This document shows positions 7,374 to 16,196 of a stretch of DNA of 64,000 nucleotides, in pieces. The notes beneath the pieces are model-generated. The model was not told the origin of the DNA. It ran no database searches and worked only from the letters and a program-made list of their open reading frames with translations. Source of the stretch: Methylobacterium platani (GTDB taxonomy: Bacteria > Pseudomonadota > Alphaproteobacteria > Rhizobiales > Beijerinckiaceae); NCBI RefSeq assembly GCF_001653715.1, contig NZ_LWHQ01000027.1, positions 62,001 through 126,000 of the forward strand. Direction: 5' to 3'. A program made the translations under genes and the position numbers. The stretch's first letter is position 1, and every line of letters starts with the position of its first letter.

Positions 7374-8684
7374 TCATCGCTCCCGGGTCACGAGGCCGAG
7401 GATGCCCGTCAGCGAGGCGGACACCACCAGCATCGCCGCGAGCCCGAGGAGCCCGGCATTGAACGAGCCGGTCGCGTCCTTGAGCACGCCCATGATCCAG
7501 GGTGCCACGTAACCGCTCAGGCTGCCGACCGCGTTGATGAAGGCGATGCCGCCCGCCGCCGCCGCGCCGGTGAGGTAGCGCGAGGGCAGGCTGTAGAAGG
7601 CCGGGCGCGCCGAGCTCAGTCCGATCACCGCGAAAGTGATGCCGATCATCGCCGGGATCAGGGAGCCGAACATCACCGAGATCACGAAGCCGGCCGAGGC
7701 GACGAGGCAGGTCGCCGCGAGGTTGGCGAGGTGCCGGCCCGTCCGGTCCATGTGGCGGGCCCAGGCGATCATCGCCACCGAGGCGACGAGGTAGGGCACG
7801 GCCGAGAGCCAGCCGATCGCCACCGTCGAGAGGCCGTGCCCCTTGAGGATCAGGGGCAGCCAGATCGCGATGCCGTTGATGCCGAGCCAGTAGCTGAACA
7901 GGATGCCGGTGAGGAGCCACACCTTGCCGTCCCGCAACGCCGCCAGGAAATCCTTGCGCGGCCGGCTCGTGCTCTCGCGCTCCAGCGCCTCGATGAGGGC
8001 GCCGCGCTCCTCCGCCGTCAGCCAGGCCGCCTCCCTGGGCGTGTCGCGCAGGACCATCAGGGTGAGAACGCCCATGATGCAGGCCGGCAGGCCCTCGACC
8101 ACGAACAGCCATTGCCAGCCCTTCCAGCCGAGGAGGCCGTCGAGCTGCAGGAGGCCGACCGAGAGCGGGCCGCCGACCACCGAGGAGAGCGGGATCGCCA
8201 CCAGGAACCACGACAGGACCCGGACGCGGTTCCGGGCCGGGAACCAGGTCGAGAGGTAGAACAGCACGCCCGGGAAGAAGCCGGCCTCGGCCGCGCCGGT
8301 GAGGATGCGCAGGCCGTAGAAGCTCGTCGGCCCCGTCACCAGGGCGGTTGCCGCCGACAGGAGGCCCCAGGAGATCATGATCCGGGCCAGCCACCGCCGC
8401 GCGCCGACCCGGTAGAGGATCAGGTTGCTCGGCACTTCGAGCAGGCAGTAGCCGACGAAGAACAGCCCGGCCGCCGCCCCGAACTGGGCGTTGGTGAGCC
8501 CGAGGTCGCGGTTCATGGTCAGCGCCGCGAAGCCGACGTTGGTCCGGTCGATGTAGTTGAAGAAGTAGGCGACCGCGAGGATCGGGATCAGCCGGACGAG
8601 GTTCTTGCGCGTCGCGCTGGCGAGCAGCGCCTCGGAGGTGGTCGCGGCCGGGATGGTCGCGAGCGTGGCGGTGGCGGTCGTCAT
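7374..8684 (-). CDS. MFS transporter, anion:cation symporter (ACS) type (second)
   Basis: A 436-residue, about 12-segment permease with the ACS signature YIDRTNVGFAALTMNRDLGL and GYCLLEVPSNLILYRVGARR. It resembles the permease at 1643 but is clearly a separate paralogue. The ATG at 8684 follows GGAGGATCC at good spacing. It lies 14 bases downstream of the third amidohydrolase gene on the same strand, so permease and hydrolase form a unit parallel to the plus-strand MFS/lactonase/amidohydrolase unit. Predicted substrate class is an organic anion. Confidence 0.85.
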   Translation of the reverse strand: MTTATATLATIPAATTSEALLASATRKNLVRLIPILAVAYFFNYIDRTNVGFAALTMNRDLGLTNAQFGAAAGLFFVGYCLLEVPSNLILYRVGARRWLARIMISWGLLSAATALVTGPTSFYGLRILTGAAEAGFFPGVLFYLSTWFPARNRVRVLSWFLVAIPLSSVVGGPLSVGLLQLDGLLGWKGWQWLFVVEGLPACIMGVLTLMVLRDTPREAAWLTAEERGALIEALERESTSRPRKDFLAALRDGKVWLLTGILFSYWLGINGIAIWLPLILKGHGLSTVAIGWLSAVPYLVASVAMIAWARHMDRTGRHLANLAATCLVASAGFVISVMFGSLIPAMIGITFAVIGLSSARPAFYSLPSRYLTGAAAAGGIAFINAVGSLSGYVAPWIMGVLKDATGSFNAGLLGLAAMLVVSASLTGILGLVTRER

Positions 8685-8698
8685 CGGATCCTCCGGCC

Positions 8699-9607
8699 TC
8701 AGGCGAAGCCGAAGAAGCGGGTCGGGTTGTCGACGAGCAGGAGCCGGCGGTTCGCCTCGTCGGGCACGATCGCCCCGATGAAGTCGACGAGGTCGCCGTC
8801 GTCGGGCATCGGCCCGTGCAGGTTCACGTGCGGCCAGTCGCTGCCCCACAGCACCCGCTCGGGCGCGTGCCGGGCGAGGCCGGAGGCGAGCGGCACGACG
8901 TCGGAGAAGGGCACGCCTGTCTTCGAGAGGCGCTCGGGGCCGCTCAGCTTGACCCAGACCTTCCCTGTGTCGAGGAGCCGCTTCAGGGCGCCCGCCACCG
9001 GACCGTCCGGCCCCTCGGCGATGTCGAGGCGGGCCATGTGGTCGATCACCACCGGCGTCTCGATGGTGCGGATGAAGGTCTCCTCCTCCACGAGCTGCCG
9101 GCCGCCGACATGGATCTCGGTGTGCCAGCCGTGGGGCCGGATCAGGCGGATCGCGGCCGTGATCGCCTCCGGCGAGAGCCGGCCCGCGAGATGGGCCATG
9201 AAGTTGAAGCGCGAGCCGCAGATGCCGGCCTCGGCGAAGTTCGCGATCTCCTCGGGCGGCGTGTCGGGGCGCACCAGGGCGACGCCGCGATAGCGACCTT
9301 GTCCGCTTGCCAGGGCATCGAGCAGGGGCCGGTGGTCGAAGCCGTGACCCTGGCTCTGCACGATCACCGCGCGAGCGAGGCCGACCGCCTCGTGCATCCG
9401 GCGAAGCGCCGTCTCCGGCGCCTCGTTCGGCGTGAAGCTGCGGTCAGCCGGCAGCGGGAAGCGGTCGAACGGGCCGTAGATGTGGCAGTGGGAATCGCAG
9501 GCGCCGGCCGGCAGGGCGAGAGCCGGCTTGCGGGGATGGGCGACCGGCGGCGGTCCTTCCGGCTGCGGCGAGGCTGCGGGCGTCGTGGCGGTCGCGGTGC
9601 TCGACAT
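8699..9607 (-). CDS. Amidohydrolase, 2-pyrone-4,6-dicarboxylate hydrolase-like (third copy, cytoplasmic)
   Basis: The 302-residue protein lacks a leader and is closest of the three to classical LigI: ACDSHCHIYGPFDRFPLP at about residue 35, AVIVQSQGHGFDHRPLLDAL, GICGSRFNFM, PVVIDHMARLD, VWVKLSGPERLSKTG and VLWGSDWPHVNLHGPMPDD. LigI hydrolyses 2-pyrone-4,6-dicarboxylate to 4-oxalomesaconate in the protocatechuate 4,5-cleavage pathway. The ATG at 9607 is chosen because a longer in-frame start adds only low-complexity residues. It is followed at 14 bases by the ACS permease and preceded by an orphan binding-protein gene on the same strand. Confidence 0.78.
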   Translation of the reverse strand: MSSTATATTPAASPQPEGPPPVAHPRKPALALPAGACDSHCHIYGPFDRFPLPADRSFTPNEAPETALRRMHEAVGLARAVIVQSQGHGFDHRPLLDALASGQGRYRGVALVRPDTPPEEIANFAEAGICGSRFNFMAHLAGRLSPEAITAAIRLIRPHGWHTEIHVGGRQLVEEETFIRTIETPVVIDHMARLDIAEGPDGPVAGALKRLLDTGKVWVKLSGPERLSKTGVPFSDVVPLASGLARHAPERVLWGSDWPHVNLHGPMPDDGDLVDFIGAIVPDEANRRLLLVDNPTRFFGFA

Positions 9608-9694
9608 GAGGGTCCGGTCTCTCTGTTCGGCAGTGCGGCTCGATCGCGGGGCCATCACGGCCAGGACCGACCCGATCGGGACATGGGAGGGTCG

Positions 9695-10498
9695 TCAGCG
9701 CGTCGGCACGGCCGTCGGAGCCTCGACGGGATCGAGGCCGCTCCGCTCGAGGGCCGCGCGAGCCTCGGGCGTGGCCAGGAAGGCGACGAAGGCCCGTGCC
9801 GCCTGCTGGTCCTTCGCGCCCGCGGAGATCGCCGCCGTCATGGTGCTGACGTTCTGGACCTCGTCCGGCACCGGCCCGACCAGATCGACCCCGGCGACGG
9901 TGCGCAGCTCGCTCACCTGCTGGATGCCGAGGGCGATCTCGCCGCGGGCGATCGCCTCGCCGACCAGCTCGCCGGTGACCTTGTGCATCTTGCGCGCGAT
10001 CCGATCGGCGATCCCGAGGCGCTTCACCAGCTCCGTCGAGACGAAGACGCCGCTCGCGCCCTCCGAGTAGCCGATCGAGGGCGCCGCCAGGAGCGTGTCG
10101 CGCAATTCGGCTACCGTGCCGATCGGCGGCTTTGCCGCGCCGGCCTTGACCCCGACGCCGATGCGCGAGCGCACCACGTCGGTCCGCGAGGCTGGAGTGA
10201 AGCGGCCCTCGGAGACGAGCTTGTCGAGGGAGCCGGAGACGATCAGCAGCACGTCCGCCGGCTGGCCGGCCGCGATGCGGACCGGCAGCGCATCCTTGGT
10301 GGTTCCGAAGGACGGCCCCCAGCTCAGGGCGAGCGTATGGCCCGTCGCCTTCTCGAAGCGAGGAGCGATGGTCTTGAAGGCGCCCGTGAAGGCGCCCGAC
10401 ACCAGGACGTGGATTTCGCCCGCATTCGCCGCCCCGGTGGCCAGCATCATGGCGGCGAGACCCATCGCGGCGGCGCTTCCAGCCTTGGATGAGGTCAT
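9695..10498 (-). CDS. Exported ModA-like (type 2) substrate-binding protein
   Basis: The 267-residue protein has an N-terminal signal peptide (hydrophobic stretch ending at ATGAANA) and then the molybdate-binding-protein-like fold: IHVLVSGAFTGAFKTIAPRF, GQPADVLLIVSGSLDKLVSEGRF and a GYSEGASGVFVSTEL hinge segment. Proteins of this family bind oxyanions or small organic acids in the periplasm. No ABC permease or ATPase is nearby, so it is an orphan. It sits at the head of a minus-strand unit with the third amidohydrolase and second MFS gene, and divergently from the DctA-like symporter. ATG at 10498 follows GGGAGGAG. Molybdate itself is unlikely given the context. Confidence 0.75.
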   Translation of the reverse strand: MTSSKAGSAAAMGLAAMMLATGAANAGEIHVLVSGAFTGAFKTIAPRFEKATGHTLALSWGPSFGTTKDALPVRIAAGQPADVLLIVSGSLDKLVSEGRFTPASRTDVVRSRIGVGVKAGAAKPPIGTVAELRDTLLAAPSIGYSEGASGVFVSTELVKRLGIADRIARKMHKVTGELVGEAIARGEIALGIQQVSELRTVAGVDLVGPVPDEVQNVSTMTAAISAGAKDQQAARAFVAFLATPEARAALERSGLDPVEAPTAVPTR

Positions 10499-10849
10499 GC
10501 TCTCCTCCCTTGTCGCATCGTGCTGCGTCGAAACCTGCGACACCGGGCCTGACGGCAGCCGCACCTGTCTTGGGCAAGCAGGCGGGTCGAACGCGGCGGC
10601 GAACGGGCAGGTTTTGAAAATGATCCGCTCTGCGGCGGTGGTTTTGGATACCGAGACCAAGCCCGGACATCAAGTCGGATCAGGCACAAAAGTGCATAAA
10701 AACGCTGTTTTTCGTCGCTATGCCGATTGATTATAGCAATATATTCTGACAAAGCATTGGACGTTGCTCAGGGAACCGCTATCCGTCGGGATCGGAAGGG
10801 GACCCCTATGAGGCCCCCACCAAGAAATCCCCGTGAGGAAACGAGCGAG
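10499..10849. promoter_or_regulatory. Divergent intergenic region between binding-protein and symporter genes
   Basis: This 351-base gap separates two divergently transcribed genes and so must hold both promoters. It includes a patch markedly richer in A+T than the surroundings at about 10685-10760. No gene, clear operator palindrome or convincing -35/-10 pair could be assigned by eye. Confidence 0.4.
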
Positions 10850-12178
10850 ATGGCACGCCTGAAGCAGCTCTACGTCCAGGTCATCATCGGCATCCTGGCC
10901 GGAATCGCCCTCGGCGTGCTGGCGCCGAGCGCCGCCATCGCCGTCAAGCCGCTCGGCGACGCCTTCATCGGGCTGCTGCGCATGATGCTGGCACCGATCA
11001 TCTTCTGCTCGGTCGTGCTCGGGCTCACGCACGTCGCCGACATGCGCCAGCTCGGCCGCCTGGCGCTGAAGTCTCTGCTCTACTTCGAGATCCTGACCAC
11101 GATCGCGATGGCGCTGGGCTTCGTGGCGGTCAACGTGATCGAGCCCGGGGTCGGGCTGCACGCGACCAACCTCGCGATGAACGAGAACGTCGCGAAGATC
11201 GCCAGCAACGCCAGCCACTTCACGGCGATGGGGTTCTTCCTCTCGATCATCCCGCACACCCTCGTCGACGCCTTCGCCAAGGGCGAGATCCTGCAGGTGC
11301 TGCTGATCTCGATCCTGACCGGCGCGGCACTCAGCGTCGGCGGCGCCGGCCGCGACTCCCTGATCCTGCGCGGCATCGGCGAGGCGCAGGACGTGCTGTT
11401 CCGCATCCTCGGCTTCATCATGCGGCTGGCGCCCTTGGGCGCATTCGGCGCGATGGCGGCGGCGGTCGGGGCGTTCGGGGCGACGACGCTGGTCTACCTC
11501 GCCAAGCTCGTCATCCTGTACTGGCTGACCTCGCTGTTCTTCGTCCTCGTGGTGCTCGGCGGCGTCGCGGCCTCGATAGGCCTGTCGATCTTCGCGATCC
11601 TGCGGCTGATCCGGGACGAACTGCTCGTCGTGCTCGGTACCGCCTCGAGCGAGGTCGTGCTGCCGCGGCTGATGGAGAAGCTGGAGAAGGCGGGCTGCGA
11701 CGGGGCGATCGTCGGCTTCGTGGTGCCGAGCGGCTACAGCTTCAACCTCGACGGCACCTCGATCTACATGGCGATCGCCGTCGCCTTCATCGCCCAGGCC
11801 ACCGACACGCCGTTCGATCTCTGGCAGCAGGCCGGCGTGCTGGCGATCCTGCTCCTCACCTCGAAGGGCGGCACGACGGTGGCGGGCGGCGCCTTCATCA
11901 AGCTCGCGGCGACGCTGCAATCGGTGCGCTCGCTGCCGCTCAACGGGCTGGGCCTGCTGTTCGGCGTCGACCGCCTGATGGCGACGTGCACGGCGCTGAC
12001 CAACGTCGTCGGCAACGTCGTGGCGACCTTCACCATCGCCCGCTGGGAGGGCGCCTTCGACCCGCAGAAGTGGAAGGCCCTCCAGGCCGAGATGGCGGCG
12101 GGCGGAATCGCGCTCGAGGCCGAGACGCCGCGCGCGATCGCGCCGGCTCAAGCCCCGCCCTCGCCGACCTCGCATTGA
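10850..12178 (+). CDS. Dicarboxylate/amino acid:cation symporter, DctA-like (DAACS family)
   Basis: The 442-residue integral membrane protein has family motifs in order: LRMMLAPIIFCSVVLGLTHV (TM3), the Ser-rich hairpin represented here by GTASSEVVLPRLMEKLEKAG, VPSGYSFNLDGTSIYMAIAV (TM7 N-x-D-G-T Na+/substrate motif), LTSKGGTTVAGGAFIKLAAT (hairpin 2) and RLMATCTALTNVVGN (TM8 substrate-binding region). DctA proteins import C4-dicarboxylates and related acids. The ATG at 10850 fits the family N-terminus (KQLYVQVIIGILAGIALG); an in-frame ATG at 10808 would add 14 unconserved residues. It probably imports an acid used by this catabolic locus. Confidence 0.88.
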   Translation: MARLKQLYVQVIIGILAGIALGVLAPSAAIAVKPLGDAFIGLLRMMLAPIIFCSVVLGLTHVADMRQLGRLALKSLLYFEILTTIAMALGFVAVNVIEPGVGLHATNLAMNENVAKIASNASHFTAMGFFLSIIPHTLVDAFAKGEILQVLLISILTGAALSVGGAGRDSLILRGIGEAQDVLFRILGFIMRLAPLGAFGAMAAAVGAFGATTLVYLAKLVILYWLTSLFFVLVVLGGVAASIGLSIFAILRLIRDELLVVLGTASSEVVLPRLMEKLEKAGCDGAIVGFVVPSGYSFNLDGTSIYMAIAVAFIAQATDTPFDLWQQAGVLAILLLTSKGGTTVAGGAFIKLAATLQSVRSLPLNGLGLLFGVDRLMATCTALTNVVGNVVATFTIARWEGAFDPQKWKALQAEMAAGGIALEAETPRAIAPAQAPPSPTSH

Positions 12179-12191
12179 GGCAAGGCGCGTG

Positions 12192-13136
12192 TCAGCCCTC
12201 CGCCGCTTCCTCGACCATGCGGGCGCCGGCCCAGGCGCCCCTTGCCACCAGCCCGGCCACGCAGGCCCGCACCAGGCGCGACAGTTCAAGCGTCAGCCAG
12301 GCGCTGCGTGCCTCCACCGGCATACCGATGCAGATGGTCGAGGTGAGCGGCGGGCGCTCGATCGCGCGGGCCACGAACTCGCCCCGCTCCACCTCGAGCG
12401 CGACGCCTGCGAAGGTCTGGATCGTCGCCCCGAAGCCGCGGCGCACCAGCGACTTGATCAGCGGGATGCTGTCGACCTCGATCGCCACGTCGAGGCGCAG
12501 GTCGTGCTGGAGCGCCGCCCGCTCGATCAGCCGGCGGTTGCTGTGGGGCAGCGAGGGCAGGATCAGCGGCACTTCGGGCAGGTCGGCGAACCCGATGCCC
12601 TCCGGCGCGGCCGCCGGGTGATCGGGGGACAGAGCCAGCACCATGCGCTCGTGCAGGAGCGGGCGCAGCGCGATGCCTTCGAGCGGCATCGGATTGTGCA
12701 GGACGGCGATGTCGATGCGACGGTCCAGCAGCCACTCCTCCAGGAGGGTGCTGATGCCCTCGCGGATCACCAGGGTCGCCTCGGGCCAGCGCGAGCGGAA
12801 CTGCTCGTAGATCTCCGGCACGATCAGCAGGCCGGAGGTCGGCGCCACGCCGAGCGCCACCTGGCCGGAGAAGGTCTGGCGGCCACCGCGCACCCGGTCG
12901 ACGGTCTGGCCGATATGGTCGATCAGCGCCTCGGCCTCGCCGAGCAGGATCGCCCCGGCCTCGGTGATCTCGACGCCGCGGCCGTGGCGGACGAGGAGCT
13001 GCACGCCGAGCTCGTCCTCGAGCTTCTTGAGCTGCCGGCTCAGGGCGGGCTGCGCCACGTTGAGCCGGCTCGCCGCGGCGCTGAAGCTCCCGGCCCGCGC
13101 GACCTGCACGAAGTAGCGCAGCTCCCGGATGTCCAT
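12192..13136 (-). CDS. LysR-family transcriptional regulator
   Basis: The 314-residue protein starts with a winged helix-turn-helix: MDIRELRYFVQVARAGSFSA, then SRLNVAQPALSRQLKKLEDE, and GRGVEITEAG. The co-inducer domain follows (GVAPTSGLLIVPEIYEQFRS onward), normal in length and without breaks. It is divergent from the decarboxylase-like/SDR/hydrolase genes with a 123-base gap, the classical arrangement for a LysR regulator controlling its neighbour in response to a pathway intermediate. The same gene lies convergent to the DctA-like gene with only 13 bases between the ends. Confidence 0.88.
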   Translation of the reverse strand: MDIRELRYFVQVARAGSFSAAASRLNVAQPALSRQLKKLEDELGVQLLVRHGRGVEITEAGAILLGEAEALIDHIGQTVDRVRGGRQTFSGQVALGVAPTSGLLIVPEIYEQFRSRWPEATLVIREGISTLLEEWLLDRRIDIAVLHNPMPLEGIALRPLLHERMVLALSPDHPAAAPEGIGFADLPEVPLILPSLPHSNRRLIERAALQHDLRLDVAIEVDSIPLIKSLVRRGFGATIQTFAGVALEVERGEFVARAIERPPLTSTICIGMPVEARSAWLTLELSRLVRACVAGLVARGAWAGARMVEEAAEG

Positions 13137-13259
13137 CGCCGCTCCCGCGCTCCCGCCCCGGTCCGGCCGTGATGCCGGTTGGCCGAAGACCAAACCACCG
13201 CCGCCGCGCCGGGTCAAAGCCGCGGGCGGCGCCCTACCCCGATTGCCGAGGACGAGACG

Positions 13260-13808
13260 ATGAGAATCCGAGATCTGCCGCGCGAGGAGATGACGGAGGC
13301 GCAAGGACGTGTCGCCGACGAGGCCGTGGCCGGCAAGCGCGGCCGCATCCCGGCCCCGTTGCGGGCCTGGATCCACAGCCCCGAACTCGGCGCCCGGGCG
13401 CAGCGGCTCGGCGAGTTCTGCCGCTACGACACCACCCTCGGCCCGCGCCTGTCGGAGCTGGCGATCCTGGTCGTCGCGCGCTTCCACACCGCCCATTACG
13501 AGTGGTTCGCCCACAAGCGCGAGGCGCTGAAGGCCGGGCTCGATCCATCGATCGTCGCCGACATCGCCGCGCGCCGGATCCCGGATCTCGCCGAGCCGCG
13601 CGACCGGGCCGTCTACGACTACGTCTCGACCCTGCTCGTCACCCATCGCGTGCCCGACGACGTCCACGCGGCAGCCGTCCGGGCGCTCGGCGAGGCGGGC
13701 GTCGTCGAGCTCGTCGGGGTCGTCGGCTACTACATCCTCGTCGCCCTGACGCTGAACGCCTTCGAGATCGGCTTGCCGGACGGCGAGACCTCCGATCTCG
13801 CGCCCTGA
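13260..13808 (+). CDS. Carboxymuconolactone decarboxylase family protein
   Basis: The 182-residue all-helical protein has the CMD/AhpD-like pattern: APLRAWIHSPELGARAQRLG, LGPRLSELAILVVARFHTAH, EWFAHKREALKAGLDPSIV, and a second repeat VYDYVSTLLVTHRVPDDVH. The C-x-x-C pair of AhpD peroxidases is absent, which favours a decarboxylase or lyase-like subgroup, but catalytic assignment is uncertain. The ATG at 13260 follows a GAGGACGAG ribosome site; the upstream in-frame start lies in a low-complexity stretch. First gene of a three-gene unit under the divergent LysR regulator. Confidence 0.78.
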   Translation: MRIRDLPREEMTEAQGRVADEAVAGKRGRIPAPLRAWIHSPELGARAQRLGEFCRYDTTLGPRLSELAILVVARFHTAHYEWFAHKREALKAGLDPSIVADIAARRIPDLAEPRDRAVYDYVSTLLVTHRVPDDVHAAAVRALGEAGVVELVGVVGYYILVALTLNAFEIGLPDGETSDLAP

Positions 13809-13854
13809 CACGGCGCGAACATCTTCGAACGACCTCAGACCAAGGAGAACGGCG

Positions 13855-14655
13855 ATGGCCGGACGGTTGCAGGGCAAGGTGGCGATCATCACGGGAGCGG
13901 GCTGCGTCGGCCCGGGCTGGGGCAACGGCCGGGCGGCGGCGGTGATCTTCGCCCGCGAGGGCGCGCGGGTCTTCGCGGTCGACCTCCGGGCCGAGGCGAT
14001 GGGGGAGACCGTCGCCCGCGTCCGGGAGATCGGCGGCGACATCACCACGCATCTGTGCGACGCGACGAAGGCCGGAGAGGTCGAGGCGATGGTCGCGGCC
14101 TGCGTCGCGGCCTACGGGCGGGTCGACATCCTGGTCAACAACATCGGCGGCTCGGCCGCGGGCGGCGCCGTCGCGCTCTCCGAGGAGGCCTGGGACCGGC
14201 AGATCGACTTCAACCTGAAATCCGTATTCCTGACCTGCAAGTACGCGATCCCCGAGATGGAGAAGGTCGGCGGCGGGTCGATCGTCAACACCGCCTCGAC
14301 GTCGGGCATCCGCTACACCGGGTCGCCCCAGGTCGCCTATGCCAGCACCAAGGCGGCGATCATCCAGTTCTCGCGGGTGACGGCGGTCGAGTACGCATCG
14401 AGGCGCATCCGCGTGAACACGGTCGTGCCGGGCCAGATGCACACGCCGATGGTCGAGGCGCGCCTCGCCGGCCAGCGCTCGGGCGGAGACGTCGACGCCC
14501 TGCTGCAGACGCGGCTGAAGCGCATCCCCCTCGGCTTCATGGGCGACGGCACCGACACGGCCAACGCCGCCCTGTTCCTGGCATCCGACGAGGCGCGCTT
14601 CGTGACCGGCACCGAGATCGTGGTCGATGGCGGCATGACCGCGCGCTGCGACTGA
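13855..14655 (+). CDS. SDR-family NAD(P)-dependent oxidoreductase
   Basis: The 266-residue classical short-chain dehydrogenase shows the nucleotide-binding site TGAGCVGPGWGNGRAAAVIF (an expanded glycine motif), the NNIGG motif near residue 95-100, catalytic Ser in NTASTSG and Tyr/Lys in YASTK near 162-166, and the terminal TGTEIVVDGGM. The unusual insertion in the glycine loop (CVGPGWGNG) is seen in some catabolic SDRs. ATG follows AAGGAGAA. It is 46 bases after the CMD-like gene and is probably cotranscribed with it. It likely oxidises a hydroxy intermediate of the pathway. Confidence 0.85.
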   Translation: MAGRLQGKVAIITGAGCVGPGWGNGRAAAVIFAREGARVFAVDLRAEAMGETVARVREIGGDITTHLCDATKAGEVEAMVAACVAAYGRVDILVNNIGGSAAGGAVALSEEAWDRQIDFNLKSVFLTCKYAIPEMEKVGGGSIVNTASTSGIRYTGSPQVAYASTKAAIIQFSRVTAVEYASRRIRVNTVVPGQMHTPMVEARLAGQRSGGDVDALLQTRLKRIPLGFMGDGTDTANAALFLASDEARFVTGTEIVVDGGMTARCD

Positions 14656-14811
14656 CCTCACATCCTCAAGAGCGCGCCGCCACGACGGCGGCGGCTCGCG
14701 GCTCATCGTTCGACCTCGGCGGCGGCCCGGACGCCGGGGAGCGATCTCGCACGCCTGTTGCGGCGAGCGAGACTGTCTGCCGGTGCCCCTGCACGATCTG
14801 GAGGAACGACG

Positions 14812-15696
14812 ATGCGACGCCTTCTGCACGCCCTTGCCCTCGGCTCCCTGATGCTCGCCGCGACCCCGGTCTTCGCCCGCGACGCCGGACCGGTCACGCA
14901 CAGCATGACCGGGCGCGGCAACGTGACGATCGAGGCCCTGTCCCAGGGCAGCGGCCCGACGATCGTGATCCTGCCCTCGCTCGGCCGGTCGGGGGAGGAT
15001 TACGACGCGGTGTCGCGGCTGCTGGCCGAGGACGGCTTCCGGGTGCTGCGGCCGCAGCCGCGCGGCATCGGGCGCAGCGCAGGGCCGATGGAAGGACTGA
15101 CCATGCACGACCTCGCGGCGGACGTCGCCAGCGTGATCGAGCACGAGAAGGCGGGCCCGGCGGTCGTCGTCGGCCACGCCTTCGGCAACTTCGTCGCCCG
15201 CCAGATCGCGGCGGACCGGCCCGACCTGGTGAAGGGCGTCGTCGTCGCGGCCGCGTCCGCCGGCAAGGTGCCGCCCGGCAGCACAGAGAAGCCGATCGGC
15301 CCCGAGATGCGCAAGGCCATCGACGGTCCCTCGGACCCGTCGCTGCCGGAGGAGAAGCGCCTGAAATACCTGCGCATCGCGTTCTTCGCTCCGGGCAACG
15401 ACCCGCGGGTCTGGCTCGGCGGTTGGAACGAGGCCGTCCACCACATGGAGTCGCACGCCCGCAACCACACGCCGGTGGACGATTACTTCGCGGCCGGCAG
15501 CGCCCCGATCCTCGACCTGCAGGCCGAGCACGACCCGGTGGCTCCCCGTCGCTTCGCCGGCGTTCTGAAGTCGCTGCTCGGCGACCGGGTGACGATCGTG
15601 GTGATCCCGAATGCCAGCCACGCGCTGGTGCCGGAGCAGCCCGCGGCCGTCGCCCGTGAGATCGCCAAGTTCACCCGCAACCTCGACGCCAAGTAA
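14812..15696 (+). CDS. Exported alpha/beta-hydrolase-fold protein with Ala at the nucleophile position
   Basis: The 294-residue protein has a signal peptide (MRRLLHALALGSLMLAATPV, cleavage near FARDA) and a normal alpha/beta-hydrolase core: IVILPSLGRSGEDYDAVSRL (oxyanion region), RPQPRGIGRSAGPM, and the nucleophile elbow VVVGHAFGNFVARQ. The elbow reads G-H-A-F-G, so the usual catalytic Ser is Ala (codon GCC at about residue 122). The acid/base ends appear as LDLQAEHDPVAP and NASHALVPEQP. Either it is not a serine hydrolase or it belongs to a subgroup using other chemistry. ATG follows GAGGAAC. It is the last gene of the LysR-divergent unit and is followed by a strong hairpin. Confidence 0.75.
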   Translation: MRRLLHALALGSLMLAATPVFARDAGPVTHSMTGRGNVTIEALSQGSGPTIVILPSLGRSGEDYDAVSRLLAEDGFRVLRPQPRGIGRSAGPMEGLTMHDLAADVASVIEHEKAGPAVVVGHAFGNFVARQIAADRPDLVKGVVVAAASAGKVPPGSTEKPIGPEMRKAIDGPSDPSLPEEKRLKYLRIAFFAPGNDPRVWLGGWNEAVHHMESHARNHTPVDDYFAAGSAPILDLQAEHDPVAPRRFAGVLKSLLGDRVTIVVIPNASHALVPEQPAAVAREIAKFTRNLDAK

Positions 15697-15700
15697 GACC

Positions 15701-15736
15701 CCGGCGCCTTCGAACGGAAGCGTTCGAAGGCGCCGG
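15701..15736 (+). terminator. Perfect 16-bp hairpin after the hydrolase gene
   Basis: Arms CCGGCGCCTTCGAACG (15701-15716) and its exact complement (15721-15736) enclose a GAAG loop, starting 5 bases after the stop codon. There is no T tract, so this may be a Rho-assisted terminator or RNA-stabilising structure. Confidence 0.65.
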
Positions 15737-15992
15737 CCCAGCCTGCAAGGCGTCCCTGTCCTCGCGTCGGCACCGATGCCCCGGACGCCTTGGCTGCGCG
15801 CGCCCGGAACGGCGGCCCGTGCCCGGCATCTGCGCGTTCCCCGGCTCCGATCGGGTCGCGACGCTCGACGATCGTCGCCCCGGACACGGATCGAACGGGA
15901 TCGTTCAATACCGCGAGTTCCGGGCCGTATCGGAAGCCGGTCCCGCGAGACGGTTCGCTCGCGGTGCCCGGCCCCGGACGAGGGACAGCACG

Positions 15993-16196
15993 GACCTGCG
16001 CCACCTTCGTGACTTCGTGACACTCGCCGAGCCGCGGCATTGCGGGCGGGCGAGGCCTGAACATGGCGCAGTCGCCGCCGCCCCGGCGGAGCAAGGCCTG
16101 GAGGACGAGTTGGGAATGGTCCTGTCCGACCGCGGCACGCGGCGGGTCGCGCTCGCCCCGGCCGACACGGTTCTGTTCCGTGAGGCGCGCCAGATG
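15993..16196 (+). pseudogene. Degraded LysR-family regulator fragment (DNA-binding domain)
   Basis: One frame reads DLRHLRDFVTLAEPRHCGRA, then a corrupted stretch, then LEDELGMVLSDRGTRRVALA and REARQM. This is recognisable as the first about 70 residues of a LysR protein (DLRHLRYFVxLAExRHFGRAA ... LEDELGxxLFDR). The recognition-helix region is shortened and altered, and no effector domain follows. No function is expected. Confidence 0.7.
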
